A DNA stretch of 64,000 nt from Stenotrophomonas sp. ZAC14D1_NAIMI4_1. GTDB lineage: Bacteria; Pseudomonadota; Gammaproteobacteria; Xanthomonadales; Xanthomonadaceae. The DNA is taken from NCBI RefSeq assembly GCF_003086775.1, contig NZ_CP026001.1, forward strand, positions 4,306,125 through 4,370,124, written 5' to 3'. The translations under genes were made by a program, and so were the position numbers. A model generated the notes under the pieces. The model made no database searches. It was not told the origin of the DNA and saw only the letters and a program-made list of their open reading frames with translations. Shown here piece after piece: positions 44,646 through 54,500 of this stretch (position 1 is the stretch's first letter; each line of letters starts with the position of its first letter).

Positions 44646-47600
44646 TTACCGTCCGAAGCGTCCGAAGGGGCGCCGCTCGTCGCGCTTGTAGGCGATGGCG
44701 CCGGGCACTGAGAGTACGACTTCCGTGCCCCCGTCGGCGAGCGGCTCCACGCACAGGCGGGCACGCAGCTTCCGTGCACGTTCGGCCATGCCCACCAGGC
44801 CGAAGTGGCCGTCCCTGCCACCGCTGGCGGCGACGCCCGGCGCGATCCCCACCCCGTCATCGGCCAGCCGCAGGCCGAAACTCGAATCGAAGCGGATCTC
44901 CACCGTCACCCGTCCCGCTGCGGCGTGCTGGCGCATGTTGTGCAGCGCCTCGCCCGCGATGGCAGTGACCTCCTCCAGTGCCAGGGGATCCAGCCGGCGC
45001 GGCGAGCCATGGACCGCCATTGCAACCTGGACAGCGGGATCGAATCCGGTCTGCGCGATCAGGTCGCACATCACCTGCTCGATGTTGCCCTCCTGCTGCG
45101 TCCGCAGCTCCCGCACCCGGTCGCGCCCCTCCGCGATCACCCGGTCGGCGGTATCGATCGCGGACACCAGCGATGCGCGTCCCGGATAGTCGGGCGGCAG
45201 ATCATCCGCCGCCAGCTGGAAGCGAAGGGTCAGCGCCTGGATGGCCTGCAGCAGCGTGTCGTGCAGTTCGCGCGCGATGCGTTCGCGCTCCTCGACGCGC
45301 TCGGCCATCCTCAACCTGACGCTGCGCGCGACGGCCCGCAGCCGCAGCGAGTAGGCCATCCACAGCAGCACCACCAGTGCGACGGCGCACAGCAGCCGGA
45401 AGGGCCAGCTCTGCACGAACGTCGGGCGGATCCCGATGTCGAGCCGCGCGCTCTGCTGGCTCCAGACGCCGTCGTTGTTGGTGGCCATCACCAGGAAGCG
45501 ATACTGCCCCGGCCCGAGGTTCGAGTATGAAACGGTACGCCGCGTGCCCGCGTCGACCCATTGCTCATCCACGCCCTCCAGCTTGTACTTGAAGTGGACG
45601 CGCTGCGGCACGGTGAAGCTCAGGCCGGCGTAGGTGATGTCGAGGGTGCGGGTGCCGGCCGCCAGCGTGAGCTTCGTCGGGTCGCGCCAGGTGCGCCCCC
45701 CGCTAGAAAGCGCACGGATGGTGACGGGCGGTGCGATCTTGTTCGACGGCAGGTGCGCCGGGTCGATGTAGGCAGCGCCTTGCCGGTTGAGGAACCAGAT
45801 CCGGCCATCGCCCGCCAGGACGCTCTGGGTGCCGGCGAAACCGCCTTTCTGGACGGTACTTGCCAGGCCATCCAGCGCATCAAGCTTGGTATGGGGCAGC
45901 GGCGCCCGTGGATCGTCGAAGGCGCGATCAAAATCGACCGTGGCCACCTTGTACGCGCCCGTGCGGCTGAAAAGCCACGTTTCACCGTCCGGCGTCTGCT
46001 GCAGCGTCCGCACCCAGGTAATCCAGGGGAGGCGGCGCTCGTCCAGCTGGCGCACCCGGTCGCCTCGCATCCTCGCCAGGCCGCTGCTGCCGCTGACGAA
46101 CAGGTCCCGCGAGCCGGGAAGATTGCCGGGCAGGATCGCCCACGGCGTACCGATGCCGGTGGGGGCAAGCCGGATCGTCTTCAGGCGGTCCCCCTCCAGC
46201 ACCGCAACGTCCGGCGGCACGATCAGCGCGAGGTTGCCGGCGGGCGTGGTGGTCAGGTCCCAGAGGTTGAGCTTGGCCAGCTCGCCCGACGCGCGGTGCC
46301 AGCCGTCCCCGTCGCGCCACATCAGCTGGCCGCTTGCGAGGCCAAGCCAGAGGCGCCCGCCCGCGTCTTCGGCGCAGGCAATCCTCCCCTCCTCGCCCGG
46401 GTAGCCCGGCCCGATCACCGCCTGCTGGCCGTGGAGCAGCAGCGTCTGGCTGCGCTGCACCAGCCACACGCCACCGTCGCGTGCCGGGCACATCGACACC
46501 TCATCACTGTCGAGGGTACGGATCGGCGTGGGGGCCGCTCCCGGCGGCGCAAGGAACAGGGTTCTCCGCGTGGCGACATACACGCTGCCATCGCGCGCCT
46601 TGGCCATCGTCAATCCAAAGGCGGGATCCGCCGGTATCGCGGCCTCCTGGATCGCACTCGCACGCCGGAACTGATCGATCCCGCTCTCGGTCGCGATCCA
46701 GACGTTTCCCTCCCGGTCGACAAACGGCACGTAGCTGATGTCGGAGGTGAGGCCGTTGATTTCCCGGAACGGATTCACGCTCCCAGCAGGCGTGGCACGC
46801 GGAGTGAAAGGATCCGCGATGTGGAATACGCCCACCGCGCCTGTCGTGCCCCACAGCCCGCCATCGTGGTCGAACGCGAAGGCGGCCCGCGAGGTGCCCG
46901 GCAAGGCAGGAAAGACGATGCCCCCCTTCGCAGGGGCACCGTCAGGACCGAACAGCATCCGGGTGCCGGCCGCATCGGAGGTCCACAAGGTCCCCTTGCG
47001 GTCGAGAGCGATCTTGGGCCGCCCGGACAACCGCACGTCCATGATCTGGAACCGGTCGGCGCCGGGCGCCAGCAGGGCCAGCGTGCCACTCCCACCGTCC
47101 TCCGCGCTCAGCGCGACCCATAGGCCACCATCCCGGGCCACGACCAGATCCATGATGTAGCCGGGAGGCAGCGCCAGCCTCTCATCCATGCGCTCCCAAC
47201 CGGCGTCGCCGAGGCGTTGCAGCCGCTTGTCCAGGCCGAGCGAGGAGGCCCAGATCGCCCCGTCCGGCGTCTGCGCAAAGGCCGCCAGTCCTCGCGGAGG
47301 ATCCGGCATGTGCATGTCCTGCAGGGCACCGTGCCGATAGACCGCCACGCCACCGGTATCGCGCAGGCCCACCCACAGTTCGCCTTTCCTGTCGGTCATC
47401 AGCGCCGAGGGCGATGCGTGCCGTCGTCCCGAATCCTCGGGCCAGTCGATCTGCTCGAACGTCGCACCGTCGAACCGGTACAACGTGTCACCTGCGAACC
47501 ACAGATAGCCATCGGCCGTCTGCGCGATGTGCAGCACGCCATCCGGCGCGCCATCATCGGCGGCCACCCGCACATGCTTGAACGGCGCGAAGCCGGACGG

Positions 47601-47708
47601 CGAGTGCTGGGCAAGGCAGGCCGAGGCGAAGAACAGCGCGCTGATGGCCAGCAGCAGCGACAGCACCGTCGGAGCGGTTCGGGACCGGGTCATTGCACTG
47701 TCACCCAT
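44646..47708 (-). CDS. Beta-propeller (reg_prop/Y_Y_Y) sensor histidine kinase (1020 aa)
   Basis: After a signal/anchor (ends near CLAQ, residue 34), about 600 residues form two-component-regulator propeller blades (DGYLWFAGD, KGELWVGLRDTGGV and similar repeats). Next come the Y_Y_Y Ig-like domain (YKLEGVDEQWVDAG), one membrane helix (about 758-775) and a HisKA_3 dimerisation domain with phospho-His816 (ARELHDTLLQ). A HATPase end with LADDGVG and GHFGLVGM closes it. The periplasmic propeller suggests sensing of a glycan or other polymer. A start at ATG 47693 is also possible. Confidence 0.92.
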   Translation of the reverse strand: MGDSAMTRSRTAPTVLSLLLAISALFFASACLAQHSPSGFAPFKHVRVAADDGAPDGVLHIAQTADGYLWFAGDTLYRFDGATFEQIDWPEDSGRRHASPSALMTDRKGELWVGLRDTGGVAVYRHGALQDMHMPDPPRGLAAFAQTPDGAIWASSLGLDKRLQRLGDAGWERMDERLALPPGYIMDLVVARDGGLWVALSAEDGGSGTLALLAPGADRFQIMDVRLSGRPKIALDRKGTLWTSDAAGTRMLFGPDGAPAKGGIVFPALPGTSRAAFAFDHDGGLWGTTGAVGVFHIADPFTPRATPAGSVNPFREINGLTSDISYVPFVDREGNVWIATESGIDQFRRASAIQEAAIPADPAFGLTMAKARDGSVYVATRRTLFLAPPGAAPTPIRTLDSDEVSMCPARDGGVWLVQRSQTLLLHGQQAVIGPGYPGEEGRIACAEDAGGRLWLGLASGQLMWRDGDGWHRASGELAKLNLWDLTTTPAGNLALIVPPDVAVLEGDRLKTIRLAPTGIGTPWAILPGNLPGSRDLFVSGSSGLARMRGDRVRQLDERRLPWITWVRTLQQTPDGETWLFSRTGAYKVATVDFDRAFDDPRAPLPHTKLDALDGLASTVQKGGFAGTQSVLAGDGRIWFLNRQGAAYIDPAHLPSNKIAPPVTIRALSSGGRTWRDPTKLTLAAGTRTLDITYAGLSFTVPQRVHFKYKLEGVDEQWVDAGTRRTVSYSNLGPGQYRFLVMATNNDGVWSQQSARLDIGIRPTFVQSWPFRLLCAVALVVLLWMAYSLRLRAVARSVRLRMAERVEERERIARELHDTLLQAIQALTLRFQLAADDLPPDYPGRASLVSAIDTADRVIAEGRDRVRELRTQQEGNIEQVMCDLIAQTGFDPAVQVAMAVHGSPRRLDPLALEEVTAIAGEALHNMRQHAAAGRVTVEIRFDSSFGLRLADDGVGIAPGVAASGGRDGHFGLVGMAERARKLRARLCVEPLADGGTEVVLSVPGAIAYKRDERRPFGRFGR

Positions 47709-47806
47709 TTCGCCTTGCCGGCAGAGACAGCGGGTCTGTCAGTCTGGCCAGTATTGGAGATAACCAAGGTTTCGACAATCGGTCCGCCCGCCCTCCCCGG
47801 GCGAGT

Positions 47807-48274
47807 TCAGGGATGCGGAGTGAAGTGCGTATCTGTCGGGCCGACACCGGTGATGTAGACAACGGCCGGCGCATCCCGGGTCAGCGCGAAATGGGCGTCA
47901 TCGGCCGGCTCGGTGTAGAAGCTGCCGGCCGGCAGCTGTTTCAGGCGGTCCTCGGTCAACGCGGCCCCGTATCCGAAATACCAGGTACCGCTCACCACCA
48001 CCGCGCTTCGCGCATCGCGGTGCGTGTGCGCCGCGATCCGGGTATGGGGCGGCACACGGATTTCGATGGCATACGGGCCGGGCTTGCTGGGGTCGCCCAT
48101 CAGCACGGTGGTACGGATGCCGTCGATGCCGGAGGTGCCGGGCCCTGCGCCGCCCTTGCCCAGGCTGGCGATCTCGCCCGGTGTCAGCCGGGCCTGTCCG
48201 CTGCCAGCATCCGCATGCGCTGCCAATGCGAAGGCAATGCCGCACAGCACAGCGGCGATGGCACGCGCGTTCAC
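47807..48274 (-). CDS. Exported cupin-domain protein (155 aa)
   Basis: A GTG start at 48274 overlaps the stop of the upstream hydrolase by four bases. Signal peptide NARAIAAVLCGIAFALAAHA. The cupin barrel shows PPHTRIAAHTHRDARSAVVVSG (metal-binding His residues) and a second strand set LPAGSFYTEPADDAHFA. It is probably a periplasmic metal-binding enzyme or sensor working with the Cif-like hydrolase. The substrate is unknown. Confidence 0.87.
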   Translation of the reverse strand: MNARAIAAVLCGIAFALAAHADAGSGQARLTPGEIASLGKGGAGPGTSGIDGIRTTVLMGDPSKPGPYAIEIRVPPHTRIAAHTHRDARSAVVVSGTWYFGYGAALTEDRLKQLPAGSFYTEPADDAHFALTRDAPAVVYITGVGPTDTHFTPHP

Positions 48275-49188
48275 TGTTTTTCCCCCAGGAACGCGACGAC
48301 ACGGCTCACCGTGGCCGCAGGGTTCTCTTCCATGATCCAGTGCCCGGAGTCCGCGATGGTGCCTTCGGTTACGTCCGATGCCGCAGCACGCATCACCACG
48401 GCCATGGTCAGGCCGAACGACTTCTCGCCGCCCAGCGCCAAGACGGGCATGGACAGCCGATTGCCGGCCGCCAGCCACTCGCGGTTGTCGGCCGCATCCT
48501 GATCGAACGCGGCGAACTGGGCGAACCCCGAACGCATGGCGCCGGGGCGCGCGTAGAGGGCCGCGTAATGCTGGCGCGAGCGTTCATCGAAGCGATCGGG
48601 ATGCGCGGAGAATTCGTTCCAGAAGCGGTCCAGGTAGATCCGCTCGCGGCCAGCCACAAGCCGCTCCATGTCCGGGCCGCCAAACCGGAAGTGCCACAGC
48701 AGCGGCGTCTTCAGGATCTCGTCCCAGGGGCCCACGCCAGGCACCGGCGCATCGATCAGCACCAGCCTGCCGACCCGCTCCGGCTGCTGCGTGGCCAGCG
48801 CAAAGGCCACCATGTTGCCGATGTCGTGCGCGACGATGTCGTAGCGCTCAACGCCCAGCGAGGCGAGCAGCGCCTGCATGTCGCGCCCTTGGTTCATCTT
48901 GTCGTAGCCGCCGGCCGGGTGGGAGGAAAGCCCCATCCCCCGCAGGTCGGGCACGATGACCGTGTGCGTGTTTTCCAGTGCGGCAGCGAGAGGCGCCCAC
49001 ATATCGCCCGTCTCGCCGTAGCCATGCAGCAGCAGGATGGCCGGCCCCTTTCCGCCTACGCGTACGTGCAGGTTCACGCCGTTCGCCGCCACGTCCCTGG
49101 CATGGAAGGTGTCGGGGAACGGGGGTACGTCGGCAAGCGCGGGGGCTGACAGGCAGAGCGCCGCGAGCAACAGGATGGATCTGAACAT
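48271..49188 (-). CDS. Secreted epoxide-hydrolase-like alpha/beta hydrolase (Cif-like), 305 aa
   Basis: A signal peptide (RSILLLAALCLSAPALA) precedes an alpha/beta hydrolase with LLHGYGETGDMW, the nucleophile elbow VAHDIGNM with Asp122 in place of Ser, and the C-terminal DSGHWIMEE His. An Asp nucleophile marks epoxide hydrolases or haloalkane dehalogenases. Secretion, the AHDIG elbow and the WHFRF segment recall Cif of Pseudomonas aeruginosa, a secreted epoxide hydrolase that lowers host CFTR. Gene order also resembles cif, with a TetR gene nearby upstream. ATG 49188 has GGAGGCC upstream. Confidence 0.85.
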   Translation of the reverse strand: MFRSILLLAALCLSAPALADVPPFPDTFHARDVAANGVNLHVRVGGKGPAILLLHGYGETGDMWAPLAAALENTHTVIVPDLRGMGLSSHPAGGYDKMNQGRDMQALLASLGVERYDIVAHDIGNMVAFALATQQPERVGRLVLIDAPVPGVGPWDEILKTPLLWHFRFGGPDMERLVAGRERIYLDRFWNEFSAHPDRFDERSRQHYAALYARPGAMRSGFAQFAAFDQDAADNREWLAAGNRLSMPVLALGGEKSFGLTMAVVMRAAASDVTEGTIADSGHWIMEENPAATVSRVVAFLGEKQ

Positions 49189-49281
49189 GAGGCCTCCTTC
49201 GAGCCGAAAGGCTCTGCGACAGAGGCGATCAGTGTGGTGCTGGCCCGGGCGGGCCCCAATCCCAAGCTGAGTGCGGAGGGA

Positions 49282-49295
49282 TACCCGAATGGGTA
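49282..49295. promoter_or_regulatory. Small palindrome upstream of the hydrolase-cupin unit
   Basis: TACCC-GAAT-GGGTA lies in the 178-base gap between the TetR gene end and the Cif-like start. It is a possible regulator site; evidence is limited to the symmetry. Confidence 0.3.
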
Positions 49296-49366
49296 GGGGG
49301 TTGGTGGATCGAGGGCGCTTCAGGGAGCGCACCTCCATCACTCCTGCAATGCGATGCCCAGCACGA

Positions 49367-50014
49367 TCAGCCGGCCGCCATTGCTGCCTTGTATATCGCA
49401 GCGACGTAGTTGATCGCCAGCATGACAAGGGCGTCTTCGACGTCCTGCAGCGCTGGCGGATTCGTCGTCGCGGCGAGTGTCCGCAGTACGCCAGCGATGG
49501 CATGCGTCAGCACGAAGGCTTGAGCTTCGCTCAACCTGATCCTGTCGTCCCCCTGTCCGGGCACACCGGCGCTGGTGAATGCATGCTGCAGGCTTTCGTA
49601 GAGCGGGGAGAGCCGCCCTCCCGTGTGGTGGGTCAGCGCGTGCTCGATCAGTCTGCGATGCACTGCGCCGCGCCCGCCATATGCGCCCACCACCGCCTTG
49701 AAGACGCCGCGTATGCGGTCACCGGGTGCGGCGGGCACGGCCTGGATCGCATCGATGACGCCCTTGGACATGTCGCCCAGCTCGCGGGCGACCAAGGCAT
49801 CCAGCAGCGCCTGCTTGTCGCCGAAGTACTGGTAAAGGGTGCCGATGCTCACCCCGGCCTTCGCGGCAACCGCATTGGTTGTCAGCGCGCCGATTTCGGC
49901 CTGCTCCAGCAGCTGCAGGGCCGCCTCCAACATGAGCTCGACCTTGTAGAGCGACCGGGCCTGGCGCGGCGACCTGCGCGTATCTTTTTGAATTTCCTTG
50001 TTTTTATCGACCAT
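49367..50014 (-). CDS. TetR/AcrR-family transcriptional regulator (215 aa)
   Basis: An N-terminal helix-turn-helix of the family (MLEAALQLLEQAEIGALTTNAVAAKAGVSIGTLYQYFGDKQALLDAL, about residues 28-73) is followed by a helical ligand-binding domain. ATG 50014 is preceded by GGGGCGC. It is divergent from an alpha/beta hydrolase gene, with a 23-base palindrome centred at 50053 as probable operator, and it is read in the direction of the Cif-like operon. It probably represses both units and is released by a small molecule such as an epoxide or ester; that part is inference. Confidence 0.92.
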   Translation of the reverse strand: MVDKNKEIQKDTRRSPRQARSLYKVELMLEAALQLLEQAEIGALTTNAVAAKAGVSIGTLYQYFGDKQALLDALVARELGDMSKGVIDAIQAVPAAPGDRIRGVFKAVVGAYGGRGAVHRRLIEHALTHHTGGRLSPLYESLQHAFTSAGVPGQGDDRIRLSEAQAFVLTHAIAGVLRTLAATTNPPALQDVEDALVMLAINYVAAIYKAAMAAG

Positions 50015-50041
50015 GACAGCGCCCCAGGAACGCGAGTTTCG

Positions 50042-50064
50042 GAATGTGAGTATGACTCATATTC
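50042..50064. promoter_or_regulatory. Operator-like palindrome for the TetR regulator
   Basis: GAATGTGAGT (50042-50051) and ACTCATATTC (50055-50064) are inverse at nine of ten positions around ATG. It lies 27 bases before the TetR start and 25 before the hydrolase start, the usual place and size of a TetR-family operator. Confidence 0.75.
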
Positions 50065-50089
50065 TGGTCGCACCTTCCGGAGCACAGCC

Positions 50090-51307
50090 ATGACCTCTTC
50101 GACGCTTTCCGCCGCCTCTTCCCCTGACGCCGCCATCCGGCCCGATCAGCGCCTGTCGGTCCGCTACCGCTTCGACGACCCCAACATGGACCTGTTCTTC
50201 ATGTCGGCCCTGAGCATGGGCCCCGCTGGCGGGCTCGACATCGGTCAGGCGTTCTACGTCGCCTCCCGGATCGTCGAGGGCGATGCCGACAGCTGGGTGC
50301 AGGCATTCGGGGCGTACGGCGAACTGCAGCAGGCACAGGCCGATACCTGGGCGCAGCGTGGCTGGCAACAGGCCGCAGGCGAGGCCCGCCTGAAGGCGTT
50401 CGCCAGCTACCGTTCCGCCTGGCAGTTCGCTGCCCCCGGCGGTGAGGCGTTCGTGTCCCTGTATCGCCGCCATCAGCGTGCCTTTGCCCAGGCAATGGAC
50501 GAACTGGACCTTCCGATGACCTTCTTCTCTGTCCCCTACGAAGGCGCATGCCTGCCCGGCCTGTTCCTGCGCAATGCGCGTGCCGATGCCCCGATCGTGC
50601 TCGTGATCGGAGGCGCCGACACCAGCATGGAGGACCTGTTCCTGTCCTACGGTCGCGCCCTGTGGCAGCGCGGCTACTCCGTCGCGATTGCAGACCTGCC
50701 CGGCCAAGGCATCACGGCGCTGGATGGGCTGCACTGGGAAGTCGAACCCGAGCGTCCGATCGGCGCGGTGATCGAAACGCTGGTTGCGCAGTTCGGCGCC
50801 ACGCCGGACCGCCTGGCACTGATCGGCCTGAGCCTGGGTGGCTACTTCGCCACGCGCGCGGCGCAGTACGAACAGCGCCTGGCCACGGTGGTAGCCAGCA
50901 CGCCGTTTCCAGAACCGGGCCGTCTGTTCGAGGCCAGCGTCCGCAGTGCGATGCAGAGTGGCGGCGGCACGCCCAGCACGGCCGCGCTGCGCAGCTGGCA
51001 GACCTCGATGTGGAAGTCGGGCACGCCGACACCCGAGGCGTTCCTGGCGCGCTGGGCCGAAGCCAAGGCTGATCCGGAGCAGACGACCGTTCCCTTCCTC
51101 TCCATCCTGGGAGGCGGCGACTCGCCCGTGTTTACCTCGCAGGCACGCGACTGGCATGCACGCCTGCGTTCGGAGCGCAAAGACCTCGTCTACCTCGATG
51201 CCAGCACCGGCGCAGACGGCCACTGCCAGGTCAATGCACGCATCCGCCTGGTGCAGGAAGCCAGCGGTTGGATGGACGAGATCTTTGCTGCAGCAGGTCG
51301 GAGCTGA
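50090..51307 (+). CDS. Alpha/beta hydrolase, FrsA/DUF1100-like (405 aa)
   Basis: An N-terminal helical cap (about residues 1-150) is followed by a hydrolase core with IVLVIGGADTSMEDLF, the nucleophile GLSLGGY (Ser248), and the acidic and His positions in ILGGGDSPVF and DGHCQVN. Length and cap resemble the FrsA/2,6-dihydropseudooxynicotine hydrolase group. ATG 50090 follows CCGGAGCACAGCC. It is divergent from the TetR gene and probably its target. Confidence 0.87.
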   Translation: MTSSTLSAASSPDAAIRPDQRLSVRYRFDDPNMDLFFMSALSMGPAGGLDIGQAFYVASRIVEGDADSWVQAFGAYGELQQAQADTWAQRGWQQAAGEARLKAFASYRSAWQFAAPGGEAFVSLYRRHQRAFAQAMDELDLPMTFFSVPYEGACLPGLFLRNARADAPIVLVIGGADTSMEDLFLSYGRALWQRGYSVAIADLPGQGITALDGLHWEVEPERPIGAVIETLVAQFGATPDRLALIGLSLGGYFATRAAQYEQRLATVVASTPFPEPGRLFEASVRSAMQSGGGTPSTAALRSWQTSMWKSGTPTPEAFLARWAEAKADPEQTTVPFLSILGGGDSPVFTSQARDWHARLRSERKDLVYLDASTGADGHCQVNARIRLVQEASGWMDEIFAAAGRS

Positions 51308-51530
51308 GTCATGGGCCGATGCAACCGGTCCCGTGGCACCCGCGCTCTTGGCAATGCACTGCTCGAGCCGTCGCATCACCGGCCCGACTTCGGCCTGGCC
51401 CCAGAACTTCGGTCGCCTTCCGGCACGCCGAAGCCACTCAGATCCAACGCTCGCCATCGCGCGCCGTCAAGTACTGGGCGGTGGCGAAAAGCGGCCGAAC
51501 AAGAACTGCAAGAGGTGCAGGAACACAAGG
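51308..51530. other. Gap before the candidate defence genes
   Basis: These 223 bases contain no supported gene and no SMAG element. Codon bias fades at once after 51307, so a junction of inserted DNA may lie here. Confidence 0.35.
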
Positions 51531-54500
51531 CTAGGCTCCACCTGAACTTGAGGTGCCAGCAAGCGTCGCGCGGGAAAGGTCCTGCCGACGAAGCAGCGGG
51601 TTACCGTACAAGGTCATGGCCATTCCGTTCTTGGGGTCGTCCCCCATTTGCGACACCACGCGTCGATTGCCGGCGGCATTGGCATCGAGGAGCGTTTCGC
51701 CCGCCTCCCAAGCTGCCAGAAACCCAGGCAACCAGTGCGACGGCACGCGGGAGTCCAACGGCCATGGGGACGCGATGACCGCCAGACTGCCCCCCTGCAG
51801 GAGCAGCTTGGGTAAGCCCACGGTGGTACTGGAAACGGGATGCTCGTCCTGCCTCCCGCCGCTGCAGATGAACAACACCACAACGCCGGACCGCTCCAGT
51901 GCTTTGGCAAGCGTTAGCCCGCTGACACGAAACTTCGCCTCATCCGAAACGCGTTGAAAAAAGCGATTCTCGTCGGCCAAGCTACCGTGGGCTGCCACGA
52001 TGGCCAGACTTGCGTTGCGAAGCGCGTCGGGCACCTGCGCGGCTGTCGATAGGGACACGCCATGATGCTCAAGGTCCTCGCCTACGCGATCGGCCACCGT
52101 CGCCAGGGTGGCATTGGCGACATTCTCGGCCGTCGTGGAAATCCAGGCCGTTGGCGGTCCGTAGGTCTTGCCCTGCGCGTTGATCGCAGCATTGAGCCAG
52201 GTCAGCGAAGGGACCACCGCGACGTGTGCGTTTCGCCCAATCGGCTCGTCGGCCACCAACAGCAGTTGCGGTGGCAATCGTTGGAGCTGGGTGTCGAGAA
52301 CGAACAACACGCGGTCGCCCACGCTTGTCGACAAGCCCAGCCCCTGCATGCTGTTGTAGAACACATTCGGGTCCCAATCGCGGCCGGCCTCCCGCAGTTG
52401 CTCCTCGTCCAAGCCGTAGTCGTAGGGAAAACGGTTTGCCCAGTGATGCAGGCGCTGCATAGAAAATGTGTCCGCTTCGCGGGCGACGGTCAATTCGCCT
52501 GCCTCGGCGCTGACGCGGATCAGGCGTTGGTCGGCATCTGCGGCGAGCAATTCGACCCGAATTCCCCGACGCGAGATTGCCAGCATGGTTTCCGCGGAGT
52601 CCTGCACGCGGGCAGGTAGCCACCCGCCTCGTGTTTCCTCGGGCAGCGGCAGGGCATGATCGGTCGTCAACTCCGCGGAAAAACTGGCCAGCACCGGATT
52701 CTCCAGCGTGCCTGCGTCTGAAAGTTGGGCACGCGCAGCGCGGACGAGCAACTTCACATCGAAACCCACGTCGTCCGCGTAGCGCGTGCGTTGAACCGCG
52801 TGTGTCAGCGCCAGCAGCTGATCGGGCCCCGGTGCCGCGTTAATCGCCAACCGCACCAGACCGCTGGTCATCTCGCCCGCCCCGCCGCCGGCAGCTTCGA
52901 TGCGCGCCCGGATGGAAGCATCGACCGGCGCTTCCATCGAGTCCAGGTGACCCAGGATCTGAGCCGCCATGACGAGGATGGGGCCGAGTTCGTCATTGGC
53001 TCTCTGCACAGCCTGGAGGTTGCGATCAGCCACCCGCAGCAACTCTGACCACGCCTCCGAGTCGCCAGAGCTAATCGTGTTTAGGCCGTGGAGCCTCAGC
53101 CCGACGCGCATGGTCTCGATGCGATGCCCGTTCGTCTCAAGGACGCCCAGCTGGTTGAGAAGCTGCTCGCAACTAACCAGCACATGTTCGGCTTCGGCGA
53201 GCAGCCCCGTGTCGCGCAGCGCGCGGACGATCCCCATTGTCTCGTAGTACGCCTGCTCGAGCTCAATGGGCGCCTGCGTCGCGAGGGCGCAGCCAAAGTA
53301 CATCAAGGCGCGGTACCGGTTGCCACTGCGGTGGTGAACATCGCCGTAGGCATACCACGCCAATCGCAAGCGTTCGGGTCGGCCGTGGCTAGCGGCCAGC
53401 CCCGCTTCGGCCATATCGCGCGCCAACTGTGCCTCCCCGTTCAGCATCAGCCGGCTGTTGGCCAGGCGCAAGATTTCCAGGTCGTCGTTCTTGCGGGTGG
53501 CGTGTGGTGCGATCGCGAAGGCAGCGATCACCGAGATCCGCAACGTATGAGTGTCGTCCAGAGTCTCCTTCTCGATCATGTAGTGGACGATTCGCTTCAG
53601 GTGCCCCAAAGCCGCATCGGCCGAGACGGTCATCAGCTGCGTGGGCAGCGCCGTCGACGCTAAATCGACGGTGCGCCTGGACGAAAGCCATGCTAGAGCG
53701 CCGGACAAGAACGCATTCATCTGCGCTTCGTCCGGCACCGCCGTGTCGATGTCCGGCGGTTCAGCAGCTTGCTGCGGTACTCCCGCTAGCTTGAGCAGGC
53801 TGTACGCCAACAGCGCCACACCCACCGATCCAGAGATGTCCACCGACAGTACTTCGTCAAGGCGCTCGCGCGAAGCAGTGTCCTCCGGCGTGATCGCCAA
53901 GTAGTGCAGCATGAACACGACAGCCTCCGACAGCGCCTCCTTGGTTTCATCCCCGTGGGCGAGCAACAACTGTTCGATCGACCACAGCACAACGTTGACG
54001 GCATTGCGCGCGAACGACGAGGTCGGATTGGTCTGTATCGCAAGCGACATTGCGTGCAGCGGCTGTTGTCGGGCCCGGGCGTTGAGGGCCATCGCCAGCC
54101 GCGACTCGTTCGCCAGCTGCGGCCACCGAACGTCCACCGCGGCAGTGTGCTCTACGTAGTCGGAAACCTCAGGCTGGGCGAGCGGCTGGGTGACGAATTT
54201 CGCGTAGTCGTCCAACGGAATCGCTATCGACCCCATGGAATGAAATGCCACAGAATCACGTGCCGCCTGAAGCATTCGCCGCACCTGTTGGGCCCGAAGC
54301 ACCACGGACTCCGGGAAATGCCGGGCCAGCCAGTCGCTGGTCTGGCGCGCGATTGACGGCGAGTTGAGGGATTGGCTCAGCTCTAGTGCCAGTTCGTTGG
54401 TATCGAGGTCGCGCAAGCCGTCGGCAGTGGACTCGAGCAGGCACTTGGCCAACTCCAGATCCTCGGCGCTCATAGCTACCGTCGCCAGCTTCAACTTCAG

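Noticed and set aside
50057..51457. 466-codon open frame antisense to the FrsA-like hydrolase
   Set aside because: The hydrolase strand carries catalytic motifs and correct codon bias; the antisense frame shows none.
51308..51530. Insertion-sequence remnant at the edge of the defence pair
   Set aside because: No transposase motif, terminal inverted repeat or target duplication could be seen.
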